Virus record (IMG/VR): IMGVR_UViG_3300030104_001372
Location: 1 to 24,779 of that record
From: a virus
Reading direction: 5' to 3' (one strand)
DNA length: 24,779 nucleotides
How positions within the stretch are numbered: the first letter of the stretch is position 1; the number at the start of each line of letters is the position of its first letter. Of this stretch, positions 1 to 6,947 are shown piece after piece. The translations under genes were made by a program, and so were the position numbers. The notes below the pieces were generated by a model that was given only the letters and a program-made list of their open reading frames with translations, did no database searches and was not told the origin of the DNA.

Positions 1-182
1 TCACAATTTAAAAGTCCTGTGAATTGAATATGAACTAAGACTTTTCCGCCAGTAAACTTCATTTGTATATCTTTAGCAAAGTTAGTTATGTTAGTCATTG
101 ATGAAGCACCGGCATTATAATAAGCAGTTGTGTACCACTTATGTTGAACTTGCACGATGTTCATTGAGCCGTCAATAGCCAT
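1..182 (-). CDS. 5' part of an unidentified gene in the fibre module (runs off the left edge)
   Basis: An open frame begins at ATG 182-180 and stays open for 60 codons to the window edge. The protein starts MAIDGSMNIVQVQHKWY and is rich in aromatic and polar residues, with alternating hydrophobic positions that suggest beta structure. A good Shine-Dalgarno sequence (GGAGG) sits about 7 nt upstream, in the 13-nt gap after the stop of the 112-aa gene. The frame is not closed: the trailing TGA at bases 3-1 is out of frame. Its position at the distal end of the fibre cluster suggests a virion or receptor-binding accessory protein, but that is inference. I do not recognise the family. Confidence 0.7.
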   Translation of the reverse strand, partial: MAIDGSMNIVQVQHKWYTTAYYNAGASSMTNITNFAKDIQMKFTGGKVLVHIQFTGLLNC

Positions 183-195
183 TAATCAACCTCCA

Positions 196-534
196 TTAGA
201 ACGGTTTACCTATAGCGGTGGCAGGCTCGGAAAGCCAACCCATCTTTTTATCCATAATAGCTTCCCATCTCTCAACGGCTGTTTTCCCACTATCTGCATC
301 AAGTACGGGTGATGACTCTACATTCATTTTATCCTTAACCCAACCAATCACTTTCTCTTCGGTCAAAGAGTCATACGCTTCCAAACTTGACGGCCTTTCA
401 AGTTTTGTCTTCCCGCGTGATTCGACTGTTTTATCTCCTTCGGTTCCCGTTAATTTCCAATGAACAATAGAAACATAACCGTCTGAAACATCTCTGGTCA
501 GGTTAGTAATCGACCAAGTTTTTAAAACTGCCAT
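196..534 (-). CDS. Conserved hypothetical phage protein, 112 aa
   Basis: A complete 112-aa frame whose ATG overlaps the stop of the 852-aa fibre gene (TAATG junction), so translation is probably coupled. The protein opens with MAVLKTWSITNLTRDVSDGY and has two apparent parts: an N-terminal beta-rich half with a VSIVHWKLTG strand and a LERP turn, and a C-terminal helical half containing LTEEKVIGWVKDKM. It ends with a short GKPF tail. From memory, similar small proteins occur beside tail fibres in marine phages, where their function is unknown. There is no signal peptide or membrane segment. A role as virion accessory or fibre partner is inferred from position only. Confidence 0.75.
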   Translation of the reverse strand: MAVLKTWSITNLTRDVSDGYVSIVHWKLTGTEGDKTVESRGKTKLERPSSLEAYDSLTEEKVIGWVKDKMNVESSPVLDADSGKTAVERWEAIMDKKMGWLSEPATAIGKPF

Positions 535-3092
535 TAATTCACCTCGGTAAGATTGAATTTGTATTTCTTGCCGTTTCTTTTATTAATCAAGAAAAGATCG
601 TCTGAACCTTCTTGTATCGTAAAGCTTCCCCAAGTTCCGTCAACATCGTTTGAGCCGCCTTCATTGGAAAGATTTAAGTCATTTGTATAAATGTTTCTCC
701 AGCGATTACTTGAACTCCCTAAGTCTTTACTATTGTTAGTACTAGGAATGAAATCGAAATAACTAATAACATTAGTAGAGCCATTAACGCAAAAAGCCCA
801 GTCACCATTTGCATTTAAAAATCCTACCTGACTACTATTATTTGCATAAACATATCCTCTAATTGTTCCTCCATGTTCATCTCTAAAGATGATTCCATTA
901 GCAGAAGTTCCACCTGCTATGTTCCAATAATCATCATTATGGGAATAAAAATGTTGAGTAGTCGCAGAGTTATATAATCCTTCCCCTGAACCATTATTGT
1001 AAAACCAATTACTACAGATTATATTATTACTAGCATTTACCTGACCAGTAATATTTAGAGAACCTCTTTCTAAATGTGTATTAGAACCGTCACCTTTAAT
1101 TAACCAATTTCCCGTATTATCTAACAGTCCAAACCCACTTGAATCCCAATAAATATACCCCTTTCGACCTGTTGAATTTCCTGCCGCACTATTGTATCTG
1201 TCATAAAGAATTAAAGCTCCATGAGTTATATCTCCACTATTACCGTTGAGATGCCAATAGTTATCACTTGCATTGTAAAAATGAGCATCGTTCGCTTGGT
1301 TATATAAACCCTCTCCTGACCCATTATTTCTAAACCAGTCGTTAGAGTAAAGATTTCCAAAAGTCGGTTGAGAAGTGGTTAAAACTGCTTGGTTTAGGTA
1401 AGAGCTAAATTGATTTCCATCCCATAAATCGGAATCTAACCCCGATCCTGCTCCATCTACAGTTTTAATTGCAGTAAGAATTTCGGCTGCTGTTTGATCG
1501 GCAGTTGCACTAGCTTCGATACCGTCAAGCTTAGATTTCAGCGTATTAGTAAAATTATTCTGAGTTAATCCACCGTCGCCAACTGATAAATTGCCTTCGT
1601 GATAAATGGAATGATAAGTAGAGCCATCAACAGAAAAAGTAATATCATCTTTAATCAATAAAGAAGAAGAATCTTCTTGGTTATATATCCCTAAGAAACC
1701 ATTAGCGTTCCACTGAATATAAGCTTTATTTGTTGTTCCTTCTTGGAATCTAATTAAAGGATCACCCGTTCCAGCTAAGACTAATTTTTCATTATCATTA
1801 TCTTGATTAAGTGTTAATCTTGCCGACATACTGTCAGCCGCATTTGATCTCAAAAATTCAGCCGAATCAATACCATCTAAAGTTGTTGCGTTGACGTTGG
1901 TTAAAGAAGCCCCAGAGCCGCTAAATGTTGTTGCTGTGCATGTCCCTGATACTGTTACCCCAGTATTTGAAGTTGTCAATTTAGCTGAATCAGCAAATCT
2001 TAAATCAACGGCTCCTCCGTTTGCAACACAATGAATAGAAGTTTTATCGGCATTATCTCCTGTCCCTGTATTTATAGATATAGAATGATTTGTAGGAGCT
2101 TCAATTATATTTGCATTTGAACTATGGTGAATAATCAAATCTTGAGAACTGCCTAATACAAGCTTGACTCCATCATTTCCCCTAAACCGAGTTGAAGCCC
2201 AAATAGAAGCATAATTATTTGTTCCGTTTCCGATATTTCTAGTATTATCTCCATCAGGATTTATGTCTCTTGCTGTTAGCGTCCCAGTTAAAGTTCCACC
2301 TGCTAAAGGTAACTTAGTGGCAATACTATTTGTAACCGTAGTCGAGAAGTTAGCATCATCTCCAAGTGCTGCTGCAAGCTCATTTAATGTATTTAAGGCA
2401 CTAGGAGAACTATCAACTAAGTTTGAAATCGCTGTGTCTGTATAGGCTGTCGTTGCTACTTTTGTACTATTATCACTTGCTGATTGGGTCGTTGCTGTTA
2501 CACCATTTGCAATTGCACCTGATAATTGTGCCGCAGGAAGTGAAGTTAAATTTGCACCGCTTCCATAAATATTATCTCCATAAATATTTGCCCAACGTGA
2601 TCCGTTTGACCCTATATCATGCGTACTATCCCCATAAGGAAGAATATTTCCATTCCATGAAACTTTTTGAGCAAAATAGAAAGAAGTTCTATCGGTATGA
2701 AAATGACACCAACTTGTATTCTTAGGGCCAATATCTACATATCCAGAATCAGTAGTGATCCTTAAAGTATTAGTAGAACCTTCTGATAAAGATGTATAAA
2801 CGTCATTGAAATTTAAAGCCCCAGTTAAAGTTCCACCTGCAAGAGGAAGTTTATTGGCTACCTGAGTCGCACCTGAATCAATAGTCCAAGTAGAGCCAGA
2901 TGAGCTAACAGTTATATCCCCCTTGTCTCCATCAGCTACACCACTTGATGCTCCAATCTCTGTGATATTTCCAGCATCGTTTTTTGTGAATAGCGTTCCG
3001 TTATCCGTTCTTAATGCAACCTCACCGACACTAAGATCACTTGCCCCAGGATCAGATCCAGAACCCCTCTTTAACTTAATTGTGTTAGCCAT
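534..3092 (-). CDS. Large tail fibre protein, 852 aa, with repeated modules
   Basis: This is the largest fibre of the cluster and a likely host-recognition protein on the virion surface. The N terminus (MANTIKLKRGSGS) resembles that of the 320-aa fibre next door and probably attaches the fibre. Recognisable modules are LPLAGGTLTG at residues 85-94 and 261-270. Three D(I/L)G....RW..IY repeats start near 159, 286 and 789. A segment is tandemly duplicated at 583-673 and 693-780 (period 110 residues, shared core NNGSGEGLYN). The C terminus is DDLFLINKRNGKKYKFNLTEV, trimmed here to its recognisable core GKKYKFNLTEV, which I recall in marine phage fibres. The ATG has an AGGAGG Shine-Dalgarno at 3101-3106, spacing 8 nt. 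Only 26 nt separate it from the upstream fibre gene. Confidence 0.85.
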   Translation of the reverse strand: MANTIKLKRGSGSDPGASDLSVGEVALRTDNGTLFTKNDAGNITEIGASSGVADGDKGDITVSSSGSTWTIDSGATQVANKLPLAGGTLTGALNFNDVYTSLSEGSTNTLRITTDSGYVDIGPKNTSWCHFHTDRTSFYFAQKVSWNGNILPYGDSTHDIGSNGSRWANIYGDNIYGSGANLTSLPAAQLSGAIANGVTATTQSASDNSTKVATTAYTDTAISNLVDSSPSALNTLNELAAALGDDANFSTTVTNSIATKLPLAGGTLTGTLTARDINPDGDNTRNIGNGTNNYASIWASTRFRGNDGVKLVLGSSQDLIIHHSSNANIIEAPTNHSISINTGTGDNADKTSIHCVANGGAVDLRFADSAKLTTSNTGVTVSGTCTATTFSGSGASLTNVNATTLDGIDSAEFLRSNAADSMSARLTLNQDNDNEKLVLAGTGDPLIRFQEGTTNKAYIQWNANGFLGIYNQEDSSSLLIKDDITFSVDGSTYHSIYHEGNLSVGDGGLTQNNFTNTLKSKLDGIEASATADQTAAEILTAIKTVDGAGSGLDSDLWDGNQFSSYLNQAVLTTSQPTFGNLYSNDWFRNNGSGEGLYNQANDAHFYNASDNYWHLNGNSGDITHGALILYDRYNSAAGNSTGRKGYIYWDSSGFGLLDNTGNWLIKGDGSNTHLERGSLNITGQVNASNNIICSNWFYNNGSGEGLYNSATTQHFYSHNDDYWNIAGGTSANGIIFRDEHGGTIRGYVYANNSSQVGFLNANGDWAFCVNGSTNVISYFDFIPSTNNSKDLGSSSNRWRNIYTNDLNLSNEGGSNDVDGTWGSFTIQEGSDDLFLINKRNGKKYKFNLTEVN
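753..1346 (-). repeat. Tandem protein-level duplication inside the 852-aa fibre
   Basis: Two copies of an approximately 90-residue unit (residues 583-673 and 693-780) are offset by exactly 110 residues, about 330 bp. Both contain WF.NNGSGEGLYN, then HFY....D.YW, a hydrophobic strand, G-Y-(I/V)-Y, and a closing G(N/D)W(L/A) strand. The DNA copies differ at many synonymous positions, so the duplication is old or maintained by selection. A shorter third relative of the closing half occurs near residues 457-485. Confidence 0.7.
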
Positions 3093-3118
3093 TTTTAATC
3101 CCTCCTATTTAGTAACGA

Positions 3119-4081
3119 TTAGTAAGTACCACCATCAAGAGTTATTCCATCAATCGTTCCACCATCTATGTTGACGGCGTTTAGGTTTTGAGTTGCCATC
3201 GTTCCTAAACCTAAAGTTGTCCTTGCTGCTGCTGCGTCAGCATCATCTACTAATGTTCGACCATAAGCACTGAAATCTGTAACAGCCGCCGATCCTGAGC
3301 CAGTGAAGTAAGGAAGTTTATTAGCTGCACTTGTTAACCCTGCTATCGCTGCGAGTTCTGCGTCATAGGCTTGAACATTCGTGCCAATAACAATTCCTAA
3401 ATTAGTTCTCGCCGCCGCCGCCGTACTTGCTCCAGTACCACCATGAGCAACCGCTACATCAGTCGCCGCCCAAACACCTGTTCCAATTGTTCCAAGTGCT
3501 GTAAGACTTGAGTTAACAATGTTAGAACCGAGAGTCGTACTGTTTAAAACAGACGTTCCATTGATATAGAAAGCTTTACTGGAAGCAAGATTGATATGCT
3601 CAGAAGAGGTCCAGGCATCAGTTGAATTAACCCAATTCCAAGTTTTGTCTCCCTCTCCCGAATCCACGGTGATGCCACCTCCATCGGCAGCAGCATCGTT
3701 AGCAGCACCCTTAGCAAGTTCTAAGTTTTTGTCGGCAATTGTTGTGGTAGTGCTATTAACAGTTGTTGTAGTACCAGAAACCGTTAAGTTTCCGCTTACG
3801 ATTAAGTTTTGAGCACAAGTAAAACTCTGAACAGTTGCACCACTAAAATCTAATGTTCCTGTATATGTCTTATTACCTGAAATCGTTTGAGCAGTTGACA
3901 GCGTTGAATAATAACCATCTCCACCAATTGCTTCAATAGATGTGGCGGAACCTCCAGAACCCCCAGTACCAGTTCCGTAGTAAAGAATATTACTGCCTTC
4001 TGCATAGGCTAGTTCTGCATTTGCTAATGAGGTTGGGGCGCTTGATCCTGTAGATCTTTTAATTCGGAGTGTGTTAGCCAT
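3119..4081 (-). CDS. Tail fibre protein, 320 aa
   Basis: A fibre-type protein rich in Gly, Ala, Ser and Thr. Its N terminus (MANTLRIKRSTGS) is related to that of the 852-aa fibre, suggesting a shared attachment role. Features in order are a Gly/Ser loop at 38-46, a beta-rich repeat region with VSGNLTVSG and TTTTVNSTTTTI at 95-115, GGTGASTAAAARTNLG at 214-229 and its partner AAAARTTLGLG at 283-293. These last two are common tail-fibre motifs. The C terminus repeats DGGT and ends DGGTY. It starts 3 nt after the stop of the 78-aa gene and has no clear Shine-Dalgarno, so it is probably translated by coupling. Its receptor is unknown. Confidence 0.82.
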   Translation of the reverse strand: MANTLRIKRSTGSSAPTSLANAELAYAEGSNILYYGTGTGGSGGSATSIEAIGGDGYYSTLSTAQTISGNKTYTGTLDFSGATVQSFTCAQNLIVSGNLTVSGTTTTVNSTTTTIADKNLELAKGAANDAAADGGGITVDSGEGDKTWNWVNSTDAWTSSEHINLASSKAFYINGTSVLNSTTLGSNIVNSSLTALGTIGTGVWAATDVAVAHGGTGASTAAAARTNLGIVIGTNVQAYDAELAAIAGLTSAANKLPYFTGSGSAAVTDFSAYGRTLVDDADAAAARTTLGLGTMATQNLNAVNIDGGTIDGITLDGGTY

Positions 4082-4084
4082 GAT

Positions 4085-4321
4085 TTAAAAATTGCCCCCA
4101 TCAACAAGGGTTAAAATAGTTTGCAGGTTGTCAGCCTTGTATTCGGCTGCTGTTGAGTCGTAATAGATCACACTTCCATCTACTCTAGATGAATCATCTA
4201 AAGTTTTTGTACTTGATGAAAATGTTGCCCCTTGCGGCCCTGTTGTAATAACTTCGACTGTTTGGTTATTATCAGCCGAAACATTAACTTGATTAATTGA
4301 TTCAGTAATATCAACTGTCAT
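4085..4321 (-). CDS. Small fibre-associated protein, 78 aa
   Basis: A 78-aa protein whose ATG overlaps the stop of the 111-aa gene as ATGA. It begins MTVDITESINQVNVSADN, a beta-strand-like Val/Ile pattern, then has a short collagen-like TTGPQGA segment at 27-33 and ends TLVDGGNF. The closing DGG(N/T)(F/Y) is shared with the end of the downstream 320-aa fibre, so the two may share an assembly or end-capping element. From memory, short proteins of this kind occur beside BppU-like proteins in marine phages. Likely a structural linker in the fibre region, but the function is inferred. Confidence 0.7.
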   Translation of the reverse strand: MTVDITESINQVNVSADNNQTVEVITTGPQGATFSSSTKTLDDSSRVDGSVIYYDSTAAEYKADNLQTILTLVDGGNF

Positions 4322-4653
4322 TCTGTGTAGCCCTCTTTAACTTTTAATTCTCCATAAATCACATATTCAGTGTTTCCGCTAATTGATCTTTTTAAGTCGT
4401 AGTAGGCAGAGTCAGGCAGAATTGTTGTTTGCGCCTCGGTCATTGACATTCTTACTTTCCCATTAGCTGCATCTGTTACGCTGCAACTTATATCAAAATA
4501 TTTTTTTGACCTTTCTTTATTCCAGGCGCTCGCGGTCATTGTTGAACCGTTCAAGTTAATTGCACTACCTCCTGAATCCTTCATCGTAATATCTTTAATC
4601 CAATCAACACGCCTATAAACTTTGGGATTATACAGGCCAGGTAAAGGAGCCAT
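4318..4653 (-). CDS. BppU-like / Ig-fold baseplate-type protein, 111 aa
   Basis: The pattern is that of the N-terminal domain of lactococcal phage BppU and related small tail proteins. It has an opening strand (DWIKDITMKDSGGSAINLNG), then TASAW, then the diagnostic run VTDAANGKVRMSMTEAQTT with LPDSAYYDLKR, and a closing strand IYGELKVKEG. This fold typically connects receptor-binding parts to the tail tip. The start is ATG 4653-4651 with no obvious Shine-Dalgarno. A 59-nt gap separates it from the upstream oxygenase gene, one of the longer gaps in the operon. A second copy of the same kind of domain forms the N half of the connector-like protein at 20467-21042. Confidence 0.72.
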   Translation of the reverse strand: MAPLPGLYNPKVYRRVDWIKDITMKDSGGSAINLNGSTMTASAWNKERSKKYFDISCSVTDAANGKVRMSMTEAQTTILPDSAYYDLKRSISGNTEYVIYGELKVKEGYTE

Positions 4654-4712
4654 AAACTTAAAACCGTTGCCGCTATTCTAAAGCCTACGCAGAAATAATG
4701 GATAAATTAAAT

Positions 4713-5258
4713 TTAAAAAGTTGGTTTTAATCTATATCCAAAGCTAAACCGATCACAAGCACTTCCGGCGCAATGCCAAAAATAAGGTCGTTCACTCGAA
4801 ACTGAAAAACGTCTAACCGTTAAACCTTTATCATCATAATCAGTGATAACCTTATCTCCTTCTAAATATCTAAAGAACGACTTGCCTTGCTCAGAAGCAT
4901 AAGTGATATAAACTCTTTCTTCGGGCATCTTGTAATTTGTATGCCATCCCATAAAGCCCGTTGGAGGATAATAAAAATGACCTGAAACATAAATTGAATT
5001 ATTAGCGTATATTTCTTTTAAAAAGTGCAAAAGCTTTCCAGATATTTCGGTTGAAAATCTATGTAAATTTTTTTTCTTTGCTATATCAATATTCTGAGAG
5101 ATAACCGAATTTAATGCTTCTTCAGAAAGATACTCTTGCCATTTCCCCTCCGGTCTTTTTCCTGTGTTTTTTGCTTGTAATCTAATATTTTGAATCTTAG
5201 ACTCAATTATTTTTTCAATTTTTTCTTTAATGGATGTCGCGTATGTTTCCTTAATCAT
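4713..5258 (-). CDS. 2OG-Fe(II) oxygenase-like protein with an HxN metal motif, 181 aa
   Basis: The C-terminal half (residues 90-178) looks like a double-stranded beta-helix 2-oxoglutarate/Fe(II) oxygenase. It has GWHTN at 104-108 in place of the usual HxD, a middle section KSFFRY at 126-131, a distal FWH (H162), and an RFS motif (170-172) of the RxS type that binds 2-oxoglutarate. The N-terminal 60 residues are Lys-rich and helical. Family knowledge: such enzymes hydroxylate proteins, nucleic acids or small molecules. Asn for Asp in the facial triad may alter or abolish iron chemistry, although I recall GWHTN in other marine phage homologues. The gene overlaps the 166-aa gene by 8 nt in the fibre cluster, so a fibre or cell-surface substrate is possible (inference). 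Confidence 0.7.
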   Translation of the reverse strand: MIKETYATSIKEKIEKIIESKIQNIRLQAKNTGKRPEGKWQEYLSEEALNSVISQNIDIAKKKNLHRFSTEISGKLLHFLKEIYANNSIYVSGHFYYPPTGFMGWHTNYKMPEERVYITYASEQGKSFFRYLEGDKVITDYDDKGLTVRRFSVSSERPYFWHCAGSACDRFSFGYRLKPTF

Positions 5259-5751
5259 TTATTTTATCTCGATATTTTAAATCATAATCAATTGCCATAA
5301 TGTCAGGGGCATAATCTTTTAAATCGGCTGCCTTTTTATAATTTGATAAATCAACTTTCAAACAGCTATTTAATGCTGTTATGTCTGCATCTATTTCCGA
5401 TGCTACTGAATCCTTACTATTAGCTAATGCTTTCGTTTTTAAATAATCTAGTCGAGTTATTAAATTGTCTCTAACTGGTTTTAGCTCTTCCATTAAAGAT
5501 GATATTATCGCCTCATAATCAACAACGATTTTTGTAGGCTTTGTGTAATCATCAAAACTACAATATAGAATTTCAGTATATTTAATTCTTTCATCTTCAT
5601 CAGTGATGCTATCAGTTAAGTCCGGTTGCGAAAGATAGGCAGCCCCTTCAGGTATCACATCCATCTCGATTAATTCGGTTGGAGTTTTATCGGTAACGAT
5701 AGTTCCGAGTTTAGTCGTGCTTTTATCGTAGTTATAAAAAATAGTTGTCAT
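5251..5751 (-). CDS. Hypothetical protein, possibly a tail-fibre assembly chaperone, 166 aa
   Basis: A soluble, acidic protein with no signal or membrane segment. The N-terminal 75 residues include PTELIEMDVIPEGAAYLSQ. Residues 80-166 are predominantly helical, with a heptad-like run around IISSLMEELKPVRDNLITRLDY and a later ...CLKVDLSNYKKAADLKDYAP. Small fibre-assembly chaperones often follow a fibre gene and end with a helix pair of the R..lL..D type followed by a Y...L.D stretch. This protein matches that pattern loosely. Its ATG overlaps the stop of the 397-aa fibre gene by 1 nt (TAATG), which supports coupling to that fibre. I cannot name a family, so the chaperone role is a hypothesis. 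Confidence 0.65.
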   Translation of the reverse strand: MTTIFYNYDKSTTKLGTIVTDKTPTELIEMDVIPEGAAYLSQPDLTDSITDEDERIKYTEILYCSFDDYTKPTKIVVDYEAIISSLMEELKPVRDNLITRLDYLKTKALANSKDSVASEIDADITALNSCLKVDLSNYKKAADLKDYAPDIMAIDYDLKYRDKIND

Positions 5752-6944
5752 TAGGCAAAATAAGCAACAGTAATGTAATCAGGGTCAACATTCATTCTGC
5801 GATAAGTAAATGCCCGATCCCCATCATCCGATGAGGCAAAAGCTACAGAACTATCAAAAGTATAAGCAATAATATTAAATGTATTCGTGCTCCTACTTGA
5901 TACCCATGCTGTTCTGAAGTTATCTAATCGACCTGTATTGTTCGGGCTGCTACCACTCCCTGTCGTGTAATCTCCTCCGCCTAAAGATCCTGATTCGTCA
6001 AGGTTTCCGATGATAATACAATAACTTGAACTGCCTGTCCGAATAGATGCGTCGATTGTAAGAGTGTAGGTACCAACGCCTGTTCTACTGACGGCCAACT
6101 TGTTTGATCTGATTGTCGCCCCATTTGCACCATTAAAGGCCGCAAAACCTTTAGCGTTTAAAGTTGTTGAAGTTTGTGTCGCCCAAGATAAAACACCATT
6201 TCCATCGGTTTGCAAAAATTGTGATGGGTTACCGTCATTATTTGGAAGAGTTAAAGTGTAATTTGTTCCGATACTTTGAGGGGCTCTTATTCCGAGATGA
6301 TTGGAATTGTCGTTATCATATAAAATTAAACTTTTTTGTGATTTAAGATGAAAACCAGTTAGATCAAACCATGCCCTCTCAACCCCTCCAGTTGTAGCGA
6401 CTAAAGTATTAGCATTAGACCTATAGAATCCCGTGTCTGTATCAGAGGCAAAACTGAGTGATGGAGCCGAGGCCGAGCCATTTGTCCCTCTTAATGGTAA
6501 CTTTGGTTCACTAGCTGTTGAAGTGAAAGTGTGAGCATCGGTATTCCCTGCCCTAATATCTAATTCGTTTGTCGCTCCAAAATAAATTCCTGTATCAGTA
6601 TCGGCTGCGTTTCTAATTGACAAGCTTGAACTAGATCCAGCAGGAAAACCTACATTTCCTGTGAAGGTCGGACTGGCAGAAACCGCATGGCCTAAATTGG
6701 TCGCGATATTTCCAAGCGTTGTGTAATTTGAGGCAGTTGTTCCTGATCCTGTTTTAACTTTTAAAGTGTCTGGGTTTGTACTTGTATCAATCCAAAGTTG
6801 CCCCGTAGCCGATCCCGCCGCCGCTGGAGGGGTAGACCCTGAACTCGTCGAATACAGATCAGTTAAGTTTTCATTGATGTCGGCTCGAACATTTGCACCT
6901 GTTGAATTAGGGATCGGATAATTTCCAACTGAAGTTTGTGCCAT
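5751..6944 (-). CDS. Tail fibre protein, 397 aa
   Basis: A fibre-type protein directly after the central tail tip gene J, the place where side or tip fibres usually lie. The N-terminal 80 residues include NPDTLKVKTGSGTTASNYTTLG, a pattern common in marine phage fibres. The middle has two similar motifs, DTDTGIYFGATNELDIRAG (115-133) and SDTDTGFYRSNANTL (167-181), then a strand-rich section with TLTLPNNDGNPSQFLQTDGNG (230-250) and LSWAT. These are typical of cyanophage fibre shafts. The C-terminal 140 residues (YCIIIGNLDES..., VDPDYITVAYFA) look like a distinct globular head, probably the receptor-binding part. It starts with ATG 3 nt beyond the J stop. Confidence 0.83.
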   Translation of the reverse strand: MAQTSVGNYPIPNSTGANVRADINENLTDLYSTSSGSTPPAAAGSATGQLWIDTSTNPDTLKVKTGSGTTASNYTTLGNIATNLGHAVSASPTFTGNVGFPAGSSSSLSIRNAADTDTGIYFGATNELDIRAGNTDAHTFTSTASEPKLPLRGTNGSASAPSLSFASDTDTGFYRSNANTLVATTGGVERAWFDLTGFHLKSQKSLILYDNDNSNHLGIRAPQSIGTNYTLTLPNNDGNPSQFLQTDGNGVLSWATQTSTTLNAKGFAAFNGANGATIRSNKLAVSRTGVGTYTLTIDASIRTGSSSYCIIIGNLDESGSLGGGDYTTGSGSSPNNTGRLDNFRTAWVSSRSTNTFNIIAYTFDSSVAFASSDDGDRAFTYRRMNVDPDYITVAYFA

Positions 6945-6947
6945 TAG

